Source: Culex pipiens pallens (taxonomy: Eukaryota > Arthropoda > Insecta > Diptera > Culicidae). Taken from it: a stretch of DNA of 64,000 nucleotides. The DNA lies in the NCBI RefSeq assembly GCF_016801865.2, contig NC_068939.1, positions 123,305,671-123,369,670 on the forward strand, written 5' to 3'. Below the pieces are notes generated by a model, which was not told where the DNA came from, ran no database searches, and saw nothing but the letters and a program-made list of their open reading frames with translations. The position numbers and the translations under genes are program-made. This document shows, one piece after another, positions 58,092-64,000 of this stretch (within the stretch, counting starts at the first letter, position 1; each line of letters starts with the position of its first letter).

Positions 58092-60145
58092 TATATTAAT
58101 TTATTTATATTTAAAAAATAAAATTGGAATTTCATGTTTTATATAAAACATATTTTGCAAATTATCTTTAAGCCACTACCGTCAACTAGGGAAATCGGGA
58201 CTACAGTCTGAATAAGTAAATGAGATTTTAGAGCAACACATTTTGAAATCGATGTACTAATAGTTTTGTTTTGTTCCTGCTTTAACCGAAATCCATAAAA
58301 AAATATCAAAACATTATGCAAAAAAAAAAAAATGGCTTAAACAGCTGCTTTAATTCGTTCAATTTGTCCTGATTTGCTACAGGTGCCGGAGTTGGATGAA
58401 AAATAATTAAATATGATATTTTTTAATGTTTTAAATCATAAATATATGGAATTATAATACCAAATTATAGTTAAAAATAAATATAATTAAATAGAAAATA
58501 TTTAAGCGCTAGGCATTTTGCGGATCTGTATAAAATAAAATTTTAACAATTTTCTCTAATAAGCAAAATTAATGCTGATATATGCCTTATGTAAATTTTA
58601 ATGCTTCAAATTCTTATCGATTACTAAGTATTCCATTGTTAATCTATTTCCACAACCAAATCTGAATTTCCAGACCAAAATTAGTTTTTTTTTCCAATTT
58701 CGGGAATTCCCGGGACAAAATAACAAAAATTCCGGGATTCGGGAATTCCCGGTTTTGGAAAATTTCCGGGAGTTTTGTCCTGTGAATTCTCGGGATTTTT
58801 TAATTTACATTTATCTTTTTTACTGCCCACCATTGAAAAAACGGCTAATATCCACTTTTGGCAAAAACGAGATATTAGCACCAGGTGGTAGAGGATGTTC
58901 CAACGCATCTTCTGAAGCTTCAATTTCATTGAAATAATGTTTAGACTTGGCTGCCGATGCGAAAAACCAAACGGCTAATATGCCACTCTTATGGGAAATT
59001 GCCCTGACGGATATTTTGTGACAAACACTAAAACGCGTTTTTCTCGGAATACTTGATTTGGCATAATAGCCGAATTTTCAATTATGGGCAGTTTAGTTTA
59101 TGTTTGTTTTTGGTAGTATTTGGCCTTTTATACCACCTCCTGTCATTACATTTTGCCTATCTAATTTTTTCATGTTTTTTGTCACTTCTTAAATTGTTTG
59201 CTTGTTATTTATGTTTATTTATGGCATCATAATCATTTAAATTGTAAAAAAAAGAGTAGAGGCACAGTCTGGCACTTTTCAAAACTTACTGCATATTTCA
59301 TTATCTTAAAATAATAGTAAAATAGTAGTTTATGCAACAAGTTGCAAAAAGAGGATTTTTTCAGCACGAGTCGTACATTTATCCAACGAGGTTCACCGAG
59401 TTGGATAAATACGAAAAGTGCTGAAAAAATCAAGTTTTGCAACGAGTTCCATACAACATTTTTTGCTATTCCGAAAAACACCCATTGAGTGAAATTTTAA
59501 GTCAAATTTTCATGTATTTTGTCAATAAATCGTTTAAATCAAAAAAATGTTGAAAAGTGTTACTTTTCAAAAAAGTGCTGAAAAGTTCAACTTTTCAGCA
59601 CCCATTTCAGTGCTGAAAAGTAGAACTTTTCAGCATTTATTTTGAAAAGTGTTGCTATTCGATTCTGTTATTTTTGGTACAGAAAAGTAGCCTATTTCGT
59701 TGTCCAAGAATGACAGGAAAAGTAAGTAGTTTCACGATGGAATTGCAAAAAAAAAACAGTTAAAATTTACCCCCTTAAAAAAACACATTTTTGAAAACAT
59801 TGCCATAGTCAAATAAAACAAGTCACACTTTCAACCTTAAAATATTCTTAATTTTTAAGAGTTCTTGAAAAATTGATTTTTGGTTGTAGAGTGGTAAAGC
59901 CTCTTGTTTCGAAAAGCTTTTTTTTTTGGACTTAAACCAGAGTCGAGGGACATAAACTTTGATTTTAGCTTACTTACATGGGGCATTTTGGCACGATACT
60001 TCACTATTAACACTTTTTACACGAATCTTTCCACTGTGGGCTCAGTGACCAGACAGACACGAAATATGACCCAACTGGGGTTTATATAGTGAGTGCTGCA
60101 CTGCGCTACCTAATGTCTTATATAAACGCGCCTGAAAAGGTGGTT
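58092..60145. other. AT-rich intergenic with small hairpins
   Basis: No gene. The segment 58,690-58,800 has repeated GGGAATTCCCGG-type palindromes. The segment 59,575-59,640 has two TGCTGAAAAGT/ACTTTTCAGCA palindromes. Confidence 0.45.
59341..59443. repeat. Short inverted repeat (hairpin)
   Basis: The arms 59341-59386 (GTTGCAAAAAGAGGATTTTT...) and 59401-59443 (...AAAAATCAAGTTTTGCAAC) are complementary around a loop of about 14 bp. It is probably a micro-MITE remnant. Confidence 0.65.
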
Positions 60146-60345
60146 TCTTTACTGATAAACTGATAAACCGCTAAAAGCCAGTTTTTAAGAAGTTCTGCAG
60201 AAATCAACTGATACGCACGTAAATAAGCTGAATCATTTTTCTCAGGATTTGCTCGAGATAGCCAATTTTTTTTTCTTATCATATCTGATAAGCGCACCAA
60301 ATTTGTCATAGCTTAAATAGCTGAACGAGTGAAATCAGTTCAGTT
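60118..60345 (+). promoter_or_regulatory. Promoter region of the plus-strand SecA-like gene, with GATA-site cluster
   Basis: Tandem arthropod initiators (TCAGTTCAGTT, 60335-60345) lie about 20 bp after TTAAATA (60313-60319). Upstream are TGATAA at 60153 and 60161, an inverted pair CTTATC (60275) and TGATAAG (60286), and AGATAG near 60256. A second TATA-like site TTATATAAAC lies at 60118. GATA factors drive fat-body and midgut genes in mosquitoes, so tissue-specific control is a reasonable inference. Confidence 0.5.
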
Positions 60346-60407
60346 GTAGCGTAGCGTTGCAATCAGTAAGGTGTTTTCAGAGTGCGTTTTCAGTGGTCAC
60401 TTTGAAG

Positions 60408-60425
60408 ATGTCAAGATTTTATCAG
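60408..60425 (+). CDS. SecA-like paralogue, exon 1 (6 codons)
   Basis: ATG at 60408 encodes MSRFYQ, followed by the donor CAG|GTGCGT. Joining to 62908 keeps the frame (phase 0). The leader from the initiator is about 70 nt. The call depends on the downstream exon lacking any upstream start. Confidence 0.65.
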
Positions 60426-62907
60426 GTGCGTAAAGGACAAAGTGTTAAATTACTTGTGTACGGCGCGTAGTTACTTAATTTTATTTTTTAAGAACATCGA
60501 AGAAAATTGCAATTTCTTTAACCACTCTAACATGACGTTGGTCACCACAATGGCAAAAAAGAGGAGGTCTAAATCATTTCAGCCAAGGAACAACCAAAGC
60601 CCTGTTCGATTTGCGTGAAACGTTGTCTTAAGGGCTAATTTTGATCCTCGATCATGAATCCGAGGTCCATTTTTCGTTATTTGGCGTCGTTTGTCGTCTT
60701 TGATTTGTCGTCCGTGTCTGTCGCGGGTGACTTTGAACGACGATGATCGACAGAACCAACTTTTTCAAAACTTGTTTTCCTAAAATCGCGATAACTAAAA
60801 AATGTAATTGTCTGCTCAATAGCTTTGTAGAACTTTTCTACACTCTAAAAAAATACCCTGCAAATTTATAAAAAAAAACTCAAAATGAAAAAAATATGCG
60901 CTGAGTAAATTCTGGGCTATTGCAGATCAGAAAAGTACATTGCTTTTCCTGTAAAATGACCTGTCCCAAGTTTTTTTAACAGTTGATCTCAGTTGAGAGA
61001 TCATCATCTGACGCCCAAAATTTTACACCAAATTCCTATATCATCAGGCTGTAAATTATTGAAAAATATTTCTTTTTTCGAATGTTCAAAAATGGAAGGG
61101 GTCATACCGTGCCTCCGTCACTAGACATCGAAAAATGTTTCTCGGATTCGTGGTCACCCGAGCAGGGGTAAATAACACGGGAATACCAAATTTTGGAATT
61201 ACTTGGGAAAATAACAGGGACCAAAATGTGCCCTTGGTTGCCCAGTAATAGATGGTAAAATACCATGAAATCATACCAAAGTCTTGTATGTGGAAGGGCA
61301 CAACAATACCAAACCATGTTATTCCAAGGGTAAAATAATACCTCAAAATAAAACCATTTCAATACCAAGTTGAGGTCTTCTGGATTTTTGAACATTGCTT
61401 GAATACCAAAACTTGGTATTGCCGTGGTTTAATTTTCAGGTATTCCCGCGCACTTGGATAATCAGATTTTGGTATTTCTGTGGTCTTCCACAAACATGAT
61501 TTTGGTATGATATCATGATATTTCACCATCTATTACTGGGCAACCAAGAGCACATTTTGGTCGCTGGTATTTGCACAAATAATACCAAAATTTAGTATTT
61601 TCATACCATTTTTAGTGCAGCAGTTGCAGTTAGTGAAAAAACGGTAAAGATCCATATGCAACAGCCAAATCTACTCACCTGATGATTCCATGTTGTTCTT
61701 AGTGATATTCTTCACCACATCGAATGCATTAGTTATAAAACGTCCATTATGAAAGGGTGGTTTTCTCTTGATTGATTACTCCAAAGTGTTCAGTTTGACT
61801 GTCCAAAACGTTCTGATTTTATTGTGATCGAAAAGTCCCCCAGAGCCTCACACACGAGGTACTAAGGTTTTGCTTACTGAGCATTAATCGAGCTACTTGC
61901 TTTAATCGCGGCGAGGTTAGCTTTGTTCGCAGTTTGGGTTACTGTTGTCGGCTGTGCTGACGATGTTGGTGGCGTCGATCAATTATGCGGAAAGCAATTT
62001 CCGTAACTCATTTGTCATTGATAAACGGCCTGTGCTTGAAGTTCTTGAAGATTCTAAAAAATAACAAGATTGAAAAATAAGTGTTATTAAATTGAAAACT
62101 GGATTGAAATTCACCAAAATTCAATAATATGTCGATTAACTCGTTTTTCAAAGTATTTGGTTATCCCAACTTAGAGAAATTTCAACGTTTTTAAAAAAAA
62201 AAATCTTAGTGGGTACATAAAAAAAAATAAAATCAGCTTTAACATTTTTGGATTCCAAGTCATTTTAGCGCAAAATTAATTATCTCATCAAAATTTATAA
62301 AAAAAACTCCCATAGTTTCAGAGGAATTTGATGAAACTTTTCAATACCAAAATAATACCAAAATGTGGCATCCTGACTTAGAAATTTTTCCACAATTTCA
62401 ATTCATTTTTCGGGGGTAAATCAAAAATGTTTAAAATCAAGTTTGAAATTTCCGGTTTTCAATGAAAGCATTCGCTTTGAGACATCATTTTAGCGCAAAA
62501 TTAATTATTTTGTCAAAATTGGTCAAAATTTCCCCATATTTTTGGAAGAATTTGATAAAATACTGTAATACCAAAAGAATACCAAAATGTGGTGTTCGAC
62601 CATTGACAAATTCTGCAATTTTGCAATATCAAAACAATACCTTAAATTGGTATGATACCACATTTTGCTCTTTCATAATCCTTAAGACATATTTTAAAGG
62701 GTCCAGGAATACCAAAATTTGGTATTGATACCAGGGAAAGGTATTATTACGCATTTCCCTTGTTATTTACCCATGCTCGGGCAGGGACCAAAATTACCCC
62801 TTAGGAAAAAGTTTTACGAAACCTCGTTTAGAGGTCGGGGCAACTGATGTTCAGTTTGTGTTGTTTAGAAAAATTGCAGACGATTTTCTTCATTCTTCAT
62901 TTTTCAG
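60426..62907 (+). other. Intron 1 of the plus-strand SecA-like gene
   Basis: GTGCGT ... TTCATTTTTCAG, 2.48 kb. Most of it is the inverted-repeat element at 61157-62781. Confidence 0.65.
61157..62781. mobile_element. Inverted-repeat element with repeated AATACCAAAATTTGGTATT motifs
   Basis: The left end CCCGAGCAGGGGTAAATAAC and right end GTTATTTACCCATGCTCGGG are inverted, with 2 mismatches. The palindromic ACCAAAATTTGGTA core recurs many times. A rearranged, inverted copy lies at 51,010-53,779. No target duplication was resolved. Confidence 0.7.
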
Positions 62908-64000
62908 CGCCCAGATCACATAAGTGACGAGGAACTTTCAGAAGAAGGCTCTCTACACTCACTAGATAGTGCGGAAAATGGCGCGATGTCTCTCAGGACG
63001 CTAGAAGTAACGGGTAAACTGACAAGCACCGACGGATCTGAGTTTATCAAGTGGCGAAGTCCCAAAAGTGCTGGTTTGCCATATTCTGCCAAATTTCAAG
63101 ATATACAACTGCATGGTTCAGCCAAACTATTGGTGTCACCGGATACATATGTGGCGCAAGTGAACATTTCGAGGCTGCCGGAGCTGGACAGATCGACCTC
63201 GTTCAAACAGGCTAAGGAGATTCTTTTGAAGAATTTAGACATTTGTAATGTACTCCTGAACAAGGTGCTTGAAGACTTCAAAAATATTCGCATAAAATTT
63301 GGAACACACGTGGAGGAGCTGGGCAAAAATTCAATAGACAATGTCATTCATGCTAAGGATTTGTATCATTTGCGAAAGATTTTGCTCAACCAAAAGAGTA
63401 ATAAAAAAATAGATACAGCGATTGACAAAAATGCTCACATCACAGCAGAAACGAAACTTACCGTAACGAACTATGTGAAAATGTACAACGATATCCATGA
63501 AAATGATGACGTTTTGAAACGATCCTTCTTCGAAAATATTAACGTATTTCTGCAAGGTTTTTTCAAAGCATCGAAACTCAATGACGATTTGAAGCAAACA
63601 GTTGAGCATGGACTACAAATTCACAAGAGCAAATCTTTGGAATGGAGTCCATCTGTTATGAAGGACAAAATTTCCGAATTAAATGATGACTTCATACTTT
63701 TCGTAACGAAAGATGATTTGCTGTTCTTTTCAAACGTGCTGATCGCCTTAAACAATGACGTGTTTGAATCATTCTTACCTAAACTTACTAATCGATATAT
63801 CGCGGCAATCGAAAATGTCAACAGCGAAAACTTGCAAGAGGAATTGCCTATTACCAACCAAATCTATGTATATCTATGTAAAAGTTTGACGGATGTTGTA
63901 CATGAGATAAACAACAGAACAAGTATCAACATTGAAGTAAACCAAGATCAAAGCAAATGGTCAACGCAAGGAACTATCCAATGGAAGTCTTCACCATCAC
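62908..64000 (+). CDS. SecA-like paralogue, exon 2 (partial, leaves window)
   Basis: The frame is open from the acceptor at 62907 to the window end (364 codons). The start is acidic (SDEELSEEG), as in the minus-strand paralogue. Alignment by eye is clear: FKQAKEILLKNLDICNVLL here and FKQAKAILEQNLRVSKVLL there; ITNQIYVYLCKSL and ITNRIYFYLFKSL; VLIALNNDVFESFLPKL and LVIALDNDVFRTFWPKL. The visible part therefore corresponds to the first third of the N-terminal extension, not to the ATPase. The motor domain is predicted about 600-650 codons beyond the window. Low-similarity stretches show an old duplication, not a recent tandem copy. Confidence 0.87.

Overview
The window looks like nuclear DNA of a culicine mosquito, most likely Culex. 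It is AT-rich, has GT-AG introns, arthropod-type core promoters and extremely dense short inverted-repeat elements, and it carries repeat phrases I associate with Culex and Aedes. The species is inferred; I could not search a database.

Region by region. (1) 1-~5,450: a minus-strand non-LTR retrotransposon with intact ORF1 (gag, three zinc knuckles) and an open ORF2 (endonuclease, reverse transcriptase, RNase H) that runs off the window start. (2) 5,500-11,400: AT-rich sequence with a 2.1-kb TA-flanked inverted-repeat element. (3) 11,405-26,080: a Ty3/gypsy LTR retrotransposon resembling the mag clade, with 197-bp LTRs and a 5-bp target duplication. Its leader holds a 62-bp satellite of about 69 copies. 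A 5.3-kb terminal-inverted-repeat element with a 3-bp duplication is inserted inside that satellite. Its pol frame is interrupted by what looks like a 141-bp spliceosomal intron. (4) 26,124-30,410: a tRNA-headed SINE, a long-armed foldback element and a short 5'-truncated LINE tail. (5) 32,349-34,500: a three-part simple-repeat tract with 8-, 6- and 9-bp units. (6) 34,500-41,850: mostly non-coding, with a TTAA-flanked element that contains another foldback. (7) 41,856-46,349: a minus-strand 1,497-residue protein whose last third is a SecA-type ATPase motor. (8) 46,500-58,100: nested foldbacks, hAT-like miniature elements, a complete ORF1-only LINE and other MITEs. (9) 60,150-64,000: promoter, 18-nt coding first exon, 2.5-kb intron and start of the large second exon of a second SecA-like paralogue, on the plus strand and leaving the window.

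The two host genes are the divergent SecA-like paralogues, about 14 kb apart. SecA is the bacterial (and plastid) preprotein-translocase ATPase and is not part of normal animal secretion. A duplicated nuclear family with a roughly 960-residue extra N-terminal region is therefore the strongest candidate here for an under-described system. Almost everything else is mobile DNA, often nested several layers deep, and the target duplications allow the order of insertion to be read.

Limits: element family names rest on motifs, terminal repeats and duplications seen by eye. Boundaries marked approximate could be off by tens of bases.
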